A stretch of 64,000 nucleotides of DNA from the NCBI RefSeq assembly GCF_900167335.1, contig NZ_FUXI01000002.1, positions 38,242 to 102,241 of the forward strand. Direction: 5' to 3'. The notes beneath the pieces are model-generated. The model was given only the letters and a program-made list of their open reading frames with translations. It was not told the origin of the DNA and ran no database searches. This DNA is from Pilibacter termitis (GTDB taxonomy: Bacteria; Bacillota; Bacilli; Lactobacillales; Streptococcaceae). Made by a program: the position numbers and the translations under genes. How positions within the stretch are numbered: position 1 is the first letter of the stretch; each line of letters starts with the position of its first letter. This document shows, piece after piece, positions 28,108-38,158 of this stretch.

Positions 28108-28218
28108 GAGGGGCGGTTTGAAGTCTGTGGCAGTGAGCCACAGCATTTACTTGCTGGAAACGTAGTTTCCAGTGCTGTTGCGAACAGCCACCAGACTTCA
28201 GCCCCTCGTAGCTAGACA
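28108..28218 (+). repeat. Family-1 palindromic repeat, single short copy
   Basis: Arms TGAAGTCTGTGG and CCACCAGACTTCA, inner stem CACAGCA/TGCTGTTG, tip CTGGAAA/TTTCCAG. The end (CTAGACAAAGGAG) runs into the ribosome site of the GNAT gene. Confidence 0.88.
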
Positions 28219-28235
28219 AAGGAGCGAAACATAAA

Positions 28236-28721
28236 ATGAACTATACTCAAATCAAAACAAAGGAAGAATTAAACATTTTACTTCCGCTTATTCAAGAGAT
28301 TTGGCAAGATGTTTTTGTGAGCATTATCGGTCAAAAACAAGTAGACTATATGCTCATTCATTATCAAGGGGAAAAGGCAATTCAAGAGGAAATGGAAAAT
28401 GGTAGCGTGTATTACCTCATTGAGCATGAGGGCGAATATATCGGTTATTTTGCTTATGAATTAGAGCAAGAACACTTATTTATCAGCAAACTCTATCTAA
28501 AAAATTCCATGCGAGGCAAAGGGATTTCAAGTACTTGTTTTGCATTTTTTGAAAAAATCGCAAAAGAAAACAACAAGGAAAAGCTATTTCTCCACGTCAA
28601 CAGAGGCAATCATCAAGCAATTGACGTCTATTTACACAAAGGATTTAAAATTGTCCAAGAAGTAGACACACCATTTGGAGATTTTGTGTTAAATGATTAT
28701 TTTATGGAAAAGGATGTCTGA
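28236..28721 (+). CDS. GNAT-family N-acetyltransferase
   Basis: 161 aa. Visible GNAT features: GYFAYELEQEHLFISKLYL, the acetyl-CoA loop SMRGKGISS (motif A), LHVNRGNHQAIDVYLHKGFK (motif B) and the final FGDFVLNDYFMEK. Substrate unknown. The GGAG ribosome site is immediately after the family-1 repeat, so the repeat is part of the 5' UTR if transcribed from upstream. Confidence 0.9.
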   Translation: MNYTQIKTKEELNILLPLIQEIWQDVFVSIIGQKQVDYMLIHYQGEKAIQEEMENGSVYYLIEHEGEYIGYFAYELEQEHLFISKLYLKNSMRGKGISSTCFAFFEKIAKENNKEKLFLHVNRGNHQAIDVYLHKGFKIVQEVDTPFGDFVLNDYFMEKDV

Positions 28722-28740
28722 ATGAGTAGAACTCTATCAT

Positions 28741-28769
28741 TTGCCACTTTCTCAAATCTTTAGTAAAAT
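28741..28769 (+). promoter_or_regulatory. Promoter of the ireB-ruvX-DUF1292 operon
   Basis: TTGCCA (28741-28746), 17-bp spacer, TAAAAT (28764-28769), about 55 bp before the gene. Confidence 0.65.
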
Positions 28770-28826
28770 GGAAAATGAAAGATTGTATGTAGACAATTCA
28801 AGTTTACATGAAAGTGAGGGATTCAC

Positions 28827-29096
28827 ATGGGATTTACAGATGAAACAGTACGCTTTGAATTTGATGATTCAAGTAAAAAGGAAATTAGTGAAACATTATC
28901 CACCGTTTATTTTGCATTGAATGAAAAAGGATATAACCCAATTAATCAAATCGTTGGTTATTTGCTAAGTGGCGACCCTGCCTATATTCCACGCTATCAA
29001 GATGCTAGAAATTTGATTCGCCGTCATGAACGTGATGAAATCGTCGAGGAATTGGTGAAATTTTATCTAAAACAACAAGGAATTGATGCAAGATGA
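28827..29096 (+). CDS. ireB: IreB family regulatory phosphoprotein (DUF965/UPF0297)
   Basis: 89 aa. Opens [20 protein letters not shown] and continues [21 protein letters not shown], a highly conserved small family. In Enterococcus IreB is phosphorylated by the PASTA kinase IreK and negatively affects cephalosporin resistance; that role is by homology. GTGAGGG site. Overlaps ruvX by ATGA. Confidence 0.95.
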   Translation: MGFTDETVRFEFDDSSKKEISETLSTVYFALNEKGYNPINQIVGYLLSGDPAYIPRYQDARNLIRRHERDEIVEELVKFYLKQQGIDAR

Positions 29097-29515
29097 GGAT
29101 AATGGGATTAGATGTCGGCAGTAAAACGGTCGGTGTTGCAGTAAGCGATTTGTTCGGCTGGACGGCACAAGGTGTTGAAATTATCCGTATCAATGAGGAA
29201 AACGAAGATTTTGGCTTTAATCGCTTGAAAGAGCTGATTGACGAATACAAAGTTGAAAAACTTGTGATTGGTTTGCCAAAAAATATGAACAATACGATTG
29301 GTCCTCGTGCAGAGGCGAGCATGAGTTATGGCAAACGAGCAAGTGAGCTTTTTTCACTTCCAGTAGAGTACCAAGACGAGCGTTTGACGACCGTTCAAGC
29401 GGAAAAAATGCTCATCAATGAAGCAAACACGAGCCGTGCCAAACGTAAAAAAGTGATTGACAAATTGGCAGCAGTAATGATTTTACAAAATTATTTAGAC
29501 AAAGTAAGTAAATAG
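29093..29515 (+). CDS. ruvX: Putative pre-16S rRNA nuclease / Holliday junction resolvase-like protein
   Basis: 140-aa YqgF/RuvX protein with the RNase H-like core: [16 protein letters not shown] (first Asp), [29 protein letters not shown] and [17 protein letters not shown]. Family length is normal. Translationally coupled to ireB. Confidence 0.96.
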   Translation: MRIMGLDVGSKTVGVAVSDLFGWTAQGVEIIRINEENEDFGFNRLKELIDEYKVEKLVIGLPKNMNNTIGPRAEASMSYGKRASELFSLPVEYQDERLTTVQAEKMLINEANTSRAKRKKVIDKLAAVMILQNYLDKVSK

Positions 29516-29533
29516 AATAAGCGAGGAAATAAA

Positions 29534-29830
29534 ATGAGTGAACATAATCACGAACACGACACAATTACATTAGTAGATAACGAAGGAAATGAGTATCTTT
29601 ACGAAGTCATTATGCGTATTGACGGCTCTGAAAACTTCGGGAAACAGTACATTTTGGTAACAGAGGCTGGCGTAAGCGAGGATGAAGAGTCAGAAGTATA
29701 TGCTTACTCTTATACTGAAAACGAGGACGGTACTCAAGGAGAGTTACAACCTGTTGAAACAGATGAAGAATGGGATATGATTGAAATTACCTTCGAGGCT
29801 GGTTTTGAGGCTTTAGAGGGTGAAGAATAA
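29534..29830 (+). CDS. DUF1292 family protein (YrzB type)
   Basis: 98-aa very acidic protein beginning with His-rich [18 protein letters not shown]. Conserved features: [21 protein letters not shown] and the acidic tail. Always found after ireB-ruvX in Firmicutes; function unknown. GAGGAAAT site. Confidence 0.95.
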   Translation: MSEHNHEHDTITLVDNEGNEYLYEVIMRIDGSENFGKQYILVTEAGVSEDEESEVYAYSYTENEDGTQGELQPVETDEEWDMIEITFEAGFEALEGEE

Positions 29831-29835
29831 AAGAT

Positions 29836-29884
29836 AAGCTATAAGGTGCTAAGAAATTTTTTTAGACCCTATAGCTTTTTTTGT
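29836..29884 (+). terminator. Terminator of ireB-ruvX-DUF1292
   Basis: AAGCTATAAGG pairs with CCCTATAGCTTTTTTT. Confidence 0.85.
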
Positions 29885-30191
29885 GTGTAAAAAAGCTAAC
29901 GCATTATTCTCAAAAAAAATAGTTTAACCTATCCAATTTGAGAATGAATTTTATAACAAAGGAAAATGAGGAAAAATAAAATATTTTTTTATACCTATGG
30001 AAAAAGCTAGGCAAATCAAAGTGGTATAGACCGAAAGGGCGAAAATGGAATATAAAAAATAACGAACAAATAAAAATTCAAGCGTTTTTTGCTAGACATT
30101 TTGATGTAAAGATAAAACTATATAGACAAGGAAATAGACTTCTTTTCATTATTTTTTTCATAGAAAAAATAAAAAAATTATATAAAAAATC
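29885..30191. other. AT-rich intergenic region
   Basis: About 300 bases without a credible frame or structured repeat; it leads to the promoter at 30192. Confidence 0.4.
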
Positions 30192-30270
30192 TTGACATAA
30201 AGATTAAGAAAGTTTATAGTTAGATTTGGAAAGGATTACATGAAGTTTTACTTAAATTGTAAAAATCCTT
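30192..30270 (+). promoter_or_regulatory. Promoter and leader hairpin of the beta-glucoside PTS genes
   Basis: Near-consensus promoter TTGACA (30192-30197), 17 bp, TATAGT (30215-30220). The transcript would start with a stem: AAGGATT (30231-30237) with AATCCTT (30264-30270) and TTTAC with GTAAA inside. A GGATT-containing leader hairpin recalls BglG/LicT antiterminator targets, but no clear terminator overlaps it, so that is only suggestive. The 5' UTR is about 150 nt. Confidence 0.6.
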
Positions 30271-30378
30271 CGTCATAAAATGCTTCAAATTTCAATTGTC
30301 GAAGAGGAAAAATTCAATGATTGATTGCGAGAGTTACTTTCGCTTATGAGGTGAAAAAATAGAAAGAGGTGCAAAATT

Positions 30379-30684
30379 ATGGAAAATATGGAAGTAGTAA
30401 TGGGCATTATCATGAATGCTGGAGATGCAAAATCAAGTGCTGTTGAGGCGATTCAAGCAGCGAAAAAAGGTGAATTTGATCTTGCAGAGGAGCGTTTGAA
30501 ACACGCAGGAGAAGCATTGGTAGGAGCACATCACTCGCAAACAGAGATGCTTACAAAAGCAGCTCAAGGTGAAAAAATCGAAATCGGGATTTACATGGTT
30601 CACGCACAAGACCATTTGATGACTGCGATTGCGTTTACAGATTTAGCAAAAGAATTTGTAGAGCTTTACAAAAAATTAGCATAG
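30379..30684 (+). CDS. PTS lactose/cellobiose-type IIA component
   Basis: 101 aa, all-helical. Phosphate carrier of a lactose/cellobiose-family PTS: MGIIMNAGDAKSSAVEAIQ and the active His in YMVHAQDHLMTAI (about residue 78). AGAGGTG site. Followed by a hairpin and the IIC gene. Confidence 0.93.
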   Translation: MENMEVVMGIIMNAGDAKSSAVEAIQAAKKGEFDLAEERLKHAGEALVGAHHSQTEMLTKAAQGEKIEIGIYMVHAQDHLMTAIAFTDLAKEFVELYKKLA

Positions 30685-30709
30685 TCTTTTCACTACATTC
30701 TTCGATATG

Positions 30710-30747
30710 AAAGCTATTTGTTTTTTTGAACGGAGGCAAATAGCTTT
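30710..30747 (+). other. Intercistronic hairpin between IIA and IIC
   Basis: AAAGCTATTTG (30710-30720) and CAAATAGCTTT (30737-30747), perfect 11 bp. No T-run follows; a processing or stability structure fits better than a terminator. Confidence 0.6.
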
Positions 30748-30784
30748 GATATAAAATAACTTTTTTCTATAGGAGGAAAAAACA

Positions 30785-32281
30785 ATGAACGGATTGACAA
30801 ATTGGTTAGAGAGAACACTCATGCCTGTTGCGTCAAAAATTGGACAGCAACGTCACTTAGCAGCATTGCGTGATGCCTTTCTAGCAATCTTACCAGCTAC
30901 TATGGTAGGTACGATCGCAGTTGCGTTGAACGCATTGCTAGGAACTTTCCCGAATTCTATTTTACAAGCAATGGGGAAAGAGCCGAACTTTGATGGTTCA
31001 ACAATTCCTGTAATCAAACAAATCATGGCAGTTGATGGTGTGGTTTGGCAAGGAACATTCGCTATTATTGGTCTTTTATTTGCAGCAGCGTGGGGATTCC
31101 ACCTTGCGAAATCTTATGATGTAGAACCTTTTACAGGTGCTATCGTATCAGTAGGGACATTGTTTGCAGGTTTAAACACAGCAACTTCTATTGTTCTTGG
31201 ATTTGCAGCTGACCCTAAAACAATCAAACCACTTCCAACAGGAGATGCTTTAGCTGAGGCTACTGCAAAATTCGAGGCAGGAAAAACTTTTATTGAACAA
31301 TTAAAAACTGCACTCGAAGCTGGTGGTGTAACAGGTGTTGATGCTACTGGTGCAGTTGGCGGGTTGAACATGGGGCAACTTGGAGCAACTTCTTACTTTG
31401 CAGTTATGATTATGGGTGGTATTGCGGTAACAATTTATGCCAAAATGGCACAAACAAACATCAAAATCAAATTGCCAGAACAAGTACCACCAATGGTATC
31501 TCGTCCTTTCGAGGCAATTATTCCAGCAGCAGCAGCATTATATGGAGCATCAATTATTTACTATGTAGTGCAATTAGCAACGAAAAAAGATGTAATGACA
31601 TTAATTGCAGAATATATTGCAAAACCATTTACAGTTCTTTCTCAAAGTGTAGTTTCTGTTGTAGTAGTTACAGCAGCAGTATCATTGCTATGGCTTTGTG
31701 GTTTGCATGGTCCAAACGTATTAGGTGGTGTACTTGACGGAATTTGGTTACCACAACTTCTTGAGAACACAGAAAAATACAATGCAAGTGCAAAAACACA
31801 AGCAGCTATTTCAACAATGGTGAAAAATGGCGACTTGCACCTTTGGGTTCGTAACTCATTTGATATTTACGCTTGGATGGGTGGAAGTGGTGGAACAATT
31901 GTTCTTCTTGTAGCAATCCTTATCTTTAGTAAACGTGATGATTATCGTGCGATTTCTAAATTGGGTATTGGACCGGGATTCTTTAATATCAACGAACCAG
32001 TATTGTTCGGTATGCCAATCGTACTAAACCCAGTATTTGCGATTCCATTTGTACTTGCTCCAGTTGTTTCAGTAATCATTGGTTACGCAGCAACAGCAGC
32101 ACACTTGGTAAATCCAGCCGTTATCCAAACTCCTTGGGTAACACCACCGATTATGAATGCTTGGATGGCAACTGGTTTTGACTGGCGTGCAGTTATCGTT
32201 TCAGCACTTTGTTTGGTAGTAGGATTTGTAATCTTCCTTCCGTTCGTTCTTGCTGCAAACAAAATGGAAATCCAAGACTAA
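30785..32281 (+). CDS. PTS cellobiose/lactose-family IIC permease
   Basis: 498-aa membrane transporter that imports and phosphorylates a beta-glucoside or chitobiose-type sugar with IIA and IIB. Family stretches: WLERTLMPVASKIGQQRHLAALRD, LLWLCGLHGPNVLGGVLDGIW, INEPVLFGMPIVLNP (substrate-site NEP.LFG) and TPPIMNAWMATG. Longer than the usual 430-450 aa because of an extra hydrophilic stretch (about residues 140-200). AGGAGG site. No IIB gene is adjacent. Confidence 0.92.
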   Translation: MNGLTNWLERTLMPVASKIGQQRHLAALRDAFLAILPATMVGTIAVALNALLGTFPNSILQAMGKEPNFDGSTIPVIKQIMAVDGVVWQGTFAIIGLLFAAAWGFHLAKSYDVEPFTGAIVSVGTLFAGLNTATSIVLGFAADPKTIKPLPTGDALAEATAKFEAGKTFIEQLKTALEAGGVTGVDATGAVGGLNMGQLGATSYFAVMIMGGIAVTIYAKMAQTNIKIKLPEQVPPMVSRPFEAIIPAAAALYGASIIYYVVQLATKKDVMTLIAEYIAKPFTVLSQSVVSVVVVTAAVSLLWLCGLHGPNVLGGVLDGIWLPQLLENTEKYNASAKTQAAISTMVKNGDLHLWVRNSFDIYAWMGGSGGTIVLLVAILIFSKRDDYRAISKLGIGPGFFNINEPVLFGMPIVLNPVFAIPFVLAPVVSVIIGYAATAAHLVNPAVIQTPWVTPPIMNAWMATGFDWRAVIVSALCLVVGFVIFLPFVLAANKMEIQD

Positions 32282-32294
32282 TCTTGATATAATC

Positions 32295-32325
32295 ATAGGG
32301 GGAGCTTTCCCCCTATTTTCTTATT
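32295..32325 (+). terminator. Terminator or attenuator after the IIC gene
   Basis: ATAGGGGG (32295-32302) pairs with CCCCCTAT (32309-32316), then TTTTCTTATTTTT. Confidence 0.85.
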
Positions 32326-32347
32326 TTTAAGGAAAGGAAGAAGTATC

Positions 32348-32518
32348 ATGAAAAATGGTCTAGCTTTAATTTCAGTTGGTTGTTTGATTTTTTTGGTGCT
32401 TGGTGTCAATCATAGCACAATGGAAGTCAACAATTTCGGAGTATTATTAACATCAGCGGTAATTGTTGGAATCGGTATTTTTCTAGCAATTCGTGATTAT
32501 AAGAACAGAAAAGAGTGA
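32348..32518 (+). CDS. Small two-segment membrane protein, 56 aa
   Basis: Short gene: GGAAAGGAAGAAG precedes the ATG. The product has two hydrophobic segments (about residues 4-19 and 29-46) and ends DYKNRKE. Function unknown. Its position after PTS IIC and before DUF3284 suggests a role with this transporter, but the terminator upstream means it may be expressed weakly. Confidence 0.65.
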   Translation: MKNGLALISVGCLIFLVLGVNHSTMEVNNFGVLLTSAVIVGIGIFLAIRDYKNRKE

Positions 32519-32554
32519 ATGTTGTTTGGAAGATTTAGACGGTAGAATATCAAC

Positions 32555-32704
32555 TAAACTTCAGTACCTCGCACACGTAGACAAAGAAAAGCGAGAGGGC
32601 GTTCAGGAGTTTGCAACAGTGAGCCACAGCATTTACTTGCTGGAAACGCAGTTTCCAGTGCTGTTGCGAACAGCGACCCAACTTCTGCCCCTTGTAGCTA
32701 GACA
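32555..32704 (+). repeat. Family-1 repeat: fragment (32555-32587) plus one short copy (32595-32704)
   Basis: The fragment is a right arm only (AACTTCAGTACCTCGC). The full copy has inner stem CACAGCA/TGCTGTTG and tip CTGGAAA/TTTCCAG. Its left arm AGGAGTTTGCAAC no longer matches its right arm GCGACCCAACTTCT well, so one arm was exchanged or has drifted. Confidence 0.8.
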
Positions 32705-32725
32705 AAGATAAGGAGATAAGAAGTC

Positions 32726-33145
32726 GTGAAAATAACAAGAGTAGTAAATGCACCGTCCGCTTTTATTTATGGAAAAATTGTCGATTCTTCTCTTTTTGAT
32801 ATTCGCAAACAAACAGGGAAATCACTCAACCAAAAGCAACTAGCGAATTTTGAATATGTTAAGACGTTTAACAAACACCAAAGTGCAAAAATTCGCATTA
32901 CGGATGTAAAAGAAAACGAAACGTATGCTTTTGAAACGAGCAATACACGTAATCACTTTACAACGATTTATACGATTCGATCGCTTGATGAAACAAAATG
33001 CGAAGTTACCTTAGAGGAAAAAATGGTTTCGCACGGAGTTTTACAAAGTGCCAATGATATGATTTTTTCAGTTGTATTAGGTTGGCTAAAAAAGAAACAA
33101 ATCCGTGTCATGCTTGATGCCATGGCAAAAGAGTATCAAGGATAG
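32726..33145 (+). CDS. DUF3284 domain protein
   Basis: 139 aa, GTG start with AAGGAG upstream. START/polyketide-cyclase-like small protein (MKITRVVNAPSAFIYGKIVD; ITDVKENETYAFET; LEEKMVSHG). DUF3284 genes accompany cellobiose PTS operons in lactic acid bacteria; function unknown. The only known neighbours here are the PTS and GH1 genes, consistent with this pattern. Confidence 0.85.
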   Translation: MKITRVVNAPSAFIYGKIVDSSLFDIRKQTGKSLNQKQLANFEYVKTFNKHQSAKIRITDVKENETYAFETSNTRNHFTTIYTIRSLDETKCEVTLEEKMVSHGVLQSANDMIFSVVLGWLKKKQIRVMLDAMAKEYQG

Positions 33146-33156
33146 AGTTTACTTAA

Positions 33157-33433
33157 GGGCACCTCTAAAAACTCGCACTTATCCTAAATTGCTAGTTTTC
33201 CGATTTTCTTCGTCAATCTCCTCAACCTTGTCTAGCTACGGGGGGCAGGAGTTTGGTCGCTGTTCGCAATGCTACTTGAAACTTCGTTTCAAGCAAGTAA
33301 ATAGCATGGCTCACTACGACAAACTCCTGAACGCCCCTCTTAGCTTTTCGATGAACCACATAGTTTTCGTCGATTTCCTCGAAAATCGAAAAACTAGCTA
33401 ATTTAGTCTTAAGCGGAGTTTTTAGAGGTGCCC
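33157..33433. mobile_element. MITE-like element, copy 2, inverted relative to copy 1
   Basis: Ends GGGCACCTCTAAAAACTC and GAGTTTTTAGAGGTGCCC; TTAA lies immediately outside both ends. The family-1 palindrome inside (33229-33339) is in reverse orientation (TGTCTAG ... GCCCCTC). Internal sequence matches the reverse complement of 21448-21724 closely, showing recent movement. No transposase. Confidence 0.8.
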
Positions 33434-33501
33434 TTAAAGATTTTCTTAAGAATTTAAAAGTATATAGTTTTAAAGTCTATACATTACATTCATAAGTATG
33501 C

Positions 33502-33540
33502 TATAATAAACGAGAGGAAAACGATTTCTCTCGTTTTTCG
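33502..33540 (+). promoter_or_regulatory. Extended -10 promoter overlapping a terminator-like hairpin
   Basis: TGCTATAAT (-10 TATAAT at 33502-33507) with no good -35. AACGAGAG (33509-33516) and CTCTCGTT (33528-33535), then TTTCG, form a stem that can end transcripts arriving from the DUF3284 gene. Confidence 0.55.
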
Positions 33541-33626
33541 AGTGGAAAAATTATAAAGCTACATGAAATGGTAAAAAAGCGAGTTTTTTAAAGAAAGGTT
33601 TTATAAGGAATAGAAAATCCTAAAAG

Positions 33627-35204
<1,578 letters not shown>

Positions 35205-35211
35205 AAAATTG

Positions 35212-35239
35212 AGTCGCTGAAGTTTCGGCGACTTTTTTT
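35212..35239 (+). terminator. Terminator of the GH1 gene
   Basis: AGTCGCTGAAG pairs with TTTCGGCGACTTTTTTT (one mismatch). Confidence 0.85.
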
Positions 35240-35253
35240 GGTGAGAGAATAGC

Positions 35254-35281
35254 AAAAGAGCATGGAAATCTCCCCATGCTC
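35254..35281 (-). terminator. Terminator of the DUF4044 gene
   Basis: Read on the minus strand: GAGCATGG, loop, CCATGCTC, then TTTTGC. Confidence 0.75.
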
Positions 35282-35287
35282 CATTTG

Positions 35288-35428
35288 TTACATTTGTGAA
35301 ATTGCCCCAAGGACAACTCCTGCGATTGTTGCAATTAGCATTAGCACGACAACGACCATTGTTACTTTTTGAAAAGTAGATTTTTTCTTTGGTTCATTTC
35401 CTGTGTACAAACGAAACACCTCACTCAT
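35288..35428 (-). CDS. DUF4044 family small membrane protein, 46 aa
   Basis: Short minus-strand gene read by eye. Product: polar N-terminus (MSEVFRLYTGNEPKKKST), then FQKVTMVVVVLMLIATIAG and VVLGAISQM. The TFxKVTMVVVxLMLIATIxGVVLGA pattern is the DUF4044 family of Lactobacillales, usually found near DUF3397 and mraZ as here. One membrane segment. Function unknown. A terminator of its own follows the stop. Confidence 0.82.
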   Translation of the reverse strand: MSEVFRLYTGNEPKKKSTFQKVTMVVVVLMLIATIAGVVLGAISQM

Positions 35429-35587
35429 AATGATTTCCACTCTATTTTACACTAAAAAACGCCAACGCACATCAAAAGTTTCTTTTTTTCCATGAATATT
35501 TATCAAACCTTAAAGGTGCCTTTGTTTTTAAAACGAAAAGAATGTTTTGGATAGAATTTTTATTGAATCAAATGCAAAAAAATATGT

Positions 35588-35593
35588 TATAAT
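35588..35593 (+). promoter_or_regulatory. Extended -10 promoter of the DUF3397 gene
   Basis: TGTTATAAT; a weak TTGAAT lies 19 bp upstream (35563-35568). Confidence 0.55.
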
Positions 35594-35658
35594 ACCTCTA
35601 TATGCGTAAGTGGAGCGAGCCATTTCGTGTGATTATTGAATGGTAAGGAGGAGAAGGG

Positions 35659-36024
35659 TTGTCAATTCTTATTTTGTTGTTTTGGATTATTTTTCCTTTT
35701 ATGGTGTTTATTGCCTCAAGTTTTCTTGTGGAAAAGTTTCATTTAAAAAAGAGGTTTAAAATCAAACCTGTGGACATTGCTCTGCCCTTGTTGTTTATTG
35801 GGATTCATGGTTTGAGTGCGTTCACGTATCAAGCGTCCATTGTGCCGTATTTTTTGATTTCGATTTTACTCCTAGGCATTTCGGTAGCATTTTTTCAAGC
35901 CTATTTTTATGAGGAAATTGTCTACCCACGTTTCATCAAAATGTTTTGGCGATTGAGTTTTTTGATGATTTTGCTTGTCTACGTTTTTCTTATAATCGCA
36001 AGTGTTGTGAATATGTTTGTGTGA
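35659..36024 (+). CDS. DUF3397 family membrane protein
   Basis: 121 aa, TTG start with AAGGAGG seven bases upstream. Four hydrophobic segments; conserved-looking GIHGLSAFTY and YEEIVYPRFIKMFWRLSFL. The family is found just upstream of mraZ in lactic acid bacteria; function unknown. Confidence 0.85.
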   Translation: MSILILLFWIIFPFMVFIASSFLVEKFHLKKRFKIKPVDIALPLLFIGIHGLSAFTYQASIVPYFLISILLLGISVAFFQAYFYEEIVYPRFIKMFWRLSFLMILLVYVFLIIASVVNMFV

Positions 36025-36031
36025 AAACAAG

Positions 36032-36061
36032 ACCTATCTAGTTTAAAAGATAGGTTTTTTT
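36032..36061 (+). terminator. Terminator between DUF3397 and mraZ
   Basis: ACCTATCT (36032-36039) pairs with AGATAGGT (36048-36055), then TTTTTTT. Confidence 0.85.
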
Positions 36062-36173
36062 GTCGAAAAAAATTTGAAGACTTTTTGACAGCGGAAAGCG
36101 GTTTAAGTTGTCGTAATGACAAGGTTTTTCACAGTTTGTTCGGAATGGAACAAATGAAAATGAGGAAAAAATG

Positions 36174-36224
36174 GTGGGGAGAATAGATATTTTAGTGGTA
36201 GAAAGTGGGGGAATGTGGTAGACT
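36174..36224 (+). promoter_or_regulatory. MraZ-type operator boxes and mraZ promoter
   Basis: GTGG occurs at 36174, 36195, 36205 and 36215; the last three are exactly 10 bp apart. Known MraZ operators are short direct repeats at this pitch, so autoregulation is expected. The last box adjoins an extended -10, TGGTAGACT (36217-36224). Confidence 0.65.
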
Positions 36225-36257
36225 ATGGTTATTACGTGGAGAATTGGGGTGAAGTGT

Positions 36258-36689
36258 ATGTTCATGGGTGAATTTCAGCATAATATTGATGCCAAAGGTC
36301 GTTTAATCGTTCCTGCAAAATTGCGTGACGATTTGGGCGATAAATTTGTTGTGACCAAGGGGATGGACGGCTGTTTATTTGGCTATCCAATGGATGAATG
36401 GACACGTTTTGCTGAAAAAACCAAGGAACTACCACTTTCACGTGCACAGGCTCGTCAGTTTACTCGTCACTTCTTTGCAAGTGCCAGTGAGAGCGAGCTT
36501 GACAAGCAAGGACGAATTAATGTACCACAATCGCTCAGAGAGTACGCAGGACTTGAGAAAAATTGCGTAATTGTCGGGGTAGATACACGGATAGAAATTT
36601 GGGATGCAACTCGTTGGGACGAAATCAACCAAGTTGCTGAGGAAAGTTTTGACGAAATTGCAGAAAATATGACGGAGTTTGGTTTTTAA
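36258..36689 (+). CDS. mraZ: Transcriptional regulator MraZ
   Basis: 143 aa from [19 protein letters not shown] (GGGGTGAAG upstream; the frame is open to 36225 without a site). Two AbrB-like halves with the repeated D-x-[KQ]-G-R motif (DAKGRLIVP and DKQGRINVP). Represses the division/cell-wall operon by binding promoter repeats, matching the GTGG boxes upstream. Confidence 0.96.
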   Translation: MFMGEFQHNIDAKGRLIVPAKLRDDLGDKFVVTKGMDGCLFGYPMDEWTRFAEKTKELPLSRAQARQFTRHFFASASESELDKQGRINVPQSLREYAGLEKNCVIVGVDTRIEIWDATRWDEINQVAEESFDEIAENMTEFGF

Positions 36690-36704
36690 TCATAAGGAGT
36701 AATT

Positions 36705-37667
36705 ATGAGTGAGAAATTTGAGCATTATACAGTCATGCTAAAAGAAACTGTTGATGGTTTAAATATAAAGAAAGACGGAATTTATGTAGATTGCACGCTT
36801 GGTGGAGCAGGTCATTCGGAGTATTTGCTGAGCCAATTAGGTGTTGGTGGGCATTTGTATTGCTTTGACCAAGACCAAAAGGCACTTGACCATGCGAAAG
36901 TGAGACTTGCTAAATATGTAGCAAACAATCAAGTAACGTTTATCAAATCGAACTTCCGAAATCTTAATGAAAAATTAAATGAATTAGGTGTTACAGGTGT
37001 AGACGGTATTTTATACGATTTAGGCGTGAGTTCACCGCAACTTGACGAGGCTGAGAGAGGGTTTAGTTATCATCAAAATGCCCCGCTTGACATGAGAATG
37101 GATACTGATGCTAAAAAAACAGCGTTCGATGTGGTAAACTCTTATCCATATGAGCAATTAGTGCGTATCTTTTTCCGATATGGCGAGGAAAAATTTTCTA
37201 AGCAGATAGCTCGTTTGATTGAACGCAAGCGAGAAACTCAGCCAATTGAGACGACAGGCGAGCTTGTTGAGATTATCAAAGAGGCGATTCCCGCACCTGC
37301 AAGAAGAAAGGGTGGACACCCAGCAAAACGCATTTTCCAAGCCATTCGTATTGAGGTCAATGATGAGCTGGGGGCAGAGGAACATTCTCTTGAGCAGGCA
37401 ATTCAACGATTGAATGTAAATGGGCGAGTGAGTGTCATTACCTTTCATTCATTAGAAGACAGGATTGTAAAAAATATTTTCAAAGAATATAGCAAAGTTC
37501 AAGCAGATTTGCCGCCGAATTTACCTGTCGTGCCAGAAGAGCTGGCACCAATTTTAAAAACAATCACGAGAAAACCAATTCTTCCAAGTGAAGAAGAACT
37601 GGCAGAAAATAAGCGAAGTAGAAGTGCGAAGTTGCGAATTGCTGAAAAACTTCGTGAAATAAATTAA
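36705..37667 (+). CDS. rsmH: 16S rRNA m4C1402 methyltransferase
   Basis: 320-aa SAM-dependent methyltransferase (former mraW): [26 protein letters not shown] (SAM motif I), [18 protein letters not shown] and [13 protein letters not shown]. Length typical. Follows mraZ by 15 bp. Confidence 0.97.
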   Translation: MSEKFEHYTVMLKETVDGLNIKKDGIYVDCTLGGAGHSEYLLSQLGVGGHLYCFDQDQKALDHAKVRLAKYVANNQVTFIKSNFRNLNEKLNELGVTGVDGILYDLGVSSPQLDEAERGFSYHQNAPLDMRMDTDAKKTAFDVVNSYPYEQLVRIFFRYGEEKFSKQIARLIERKRETQPIETTGELVEIIKEAIPAPARRKGGHPAKRIFQAIRIEVNDELGAEEHSLEQAIQRLNVNGRVSVITFHSLEDRIVKNIFKEYSKVQADLPPNLPVVPEELAPILKTITRKPILPSEEELAENKRSRSAKLRIAEKLREIN

Positions 37668-37709
37668 GGTTATCATTAAACTCAAAATAAAACTAGAAGG
37701 AGGAGAACA

Positions 37710-38156
37710 ATGGCTCAAAGACAATTTGACTATGATTACGAAGATGAGTATCTATATGAAGAGTATTTGACGAATCTTGCTGCCAATGACGGCGAAGAAA
37801 TGCCTTTGCCAAAAATTGAAGAAAAACCAGTCGTGACGCAAGTAACGCCAGAAATTGTTGCTCCACGTCCTTTTAAGAAACGGTTTAAAAATATTTCACG
37901 GCTTGAAAAAGTCTTGATTGCAACGATTATTATTGGTATGATTGCCTTTGGTGTGGCGACAATCTTTTTACGGACGAAAATTACTAGTGTTGTCAATCAA
38001 ACGGTGAATGTTGAAGTTGAAAATCAACAGACAAAGGATAGAATCAACGAGTTACAACAACAAAGCAATGAATTATTGCGTGCAGAACGTGTGAAGCAGA
38101 TTGCAGAAAAACAAGGTTTGACTGCAAATGATGAAAATGTAAAGAATGTGAAATAA
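37710..38156 (+). CDS. ftsL: Cell division protein FtsL
   Basis: 148 aa: acidic cytoplasmic N-terminus (about 70 residues), one membrane segment (VLIATIIIGMIAFGVATIF), then a leucine-zipper-like extracytoplasmic helix (VENQQTKDRINELQQQSNELLRAERV, split across heptads). Divisome assembly factor. AGGAGGAG site. Longer N-terminus than in Bacillus, common in enterococci. Confidence 0.9.
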   Translation: MAQRQFDYDYEDEYLYEEYLTNLAANDGEEMPLPKIEEKPVVTQVTPEIVAPRPFKKRFKNISRLEKVLIATIIIGMIAFGVATIFLRTKITSVVNQTVNVEVENQQTKDRINELQQQSNELLRAERVKQIAEKQGLTANDENVKNVK

Positions 38157-38158
38157 TC

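Noticed and set aside
30083..30099. Possible cre (CcpA) site, TTCAAGCGTTTTTTG
   Set aside because: Two deviations from the consensus at conserved positions and far from the promoter at 30192.
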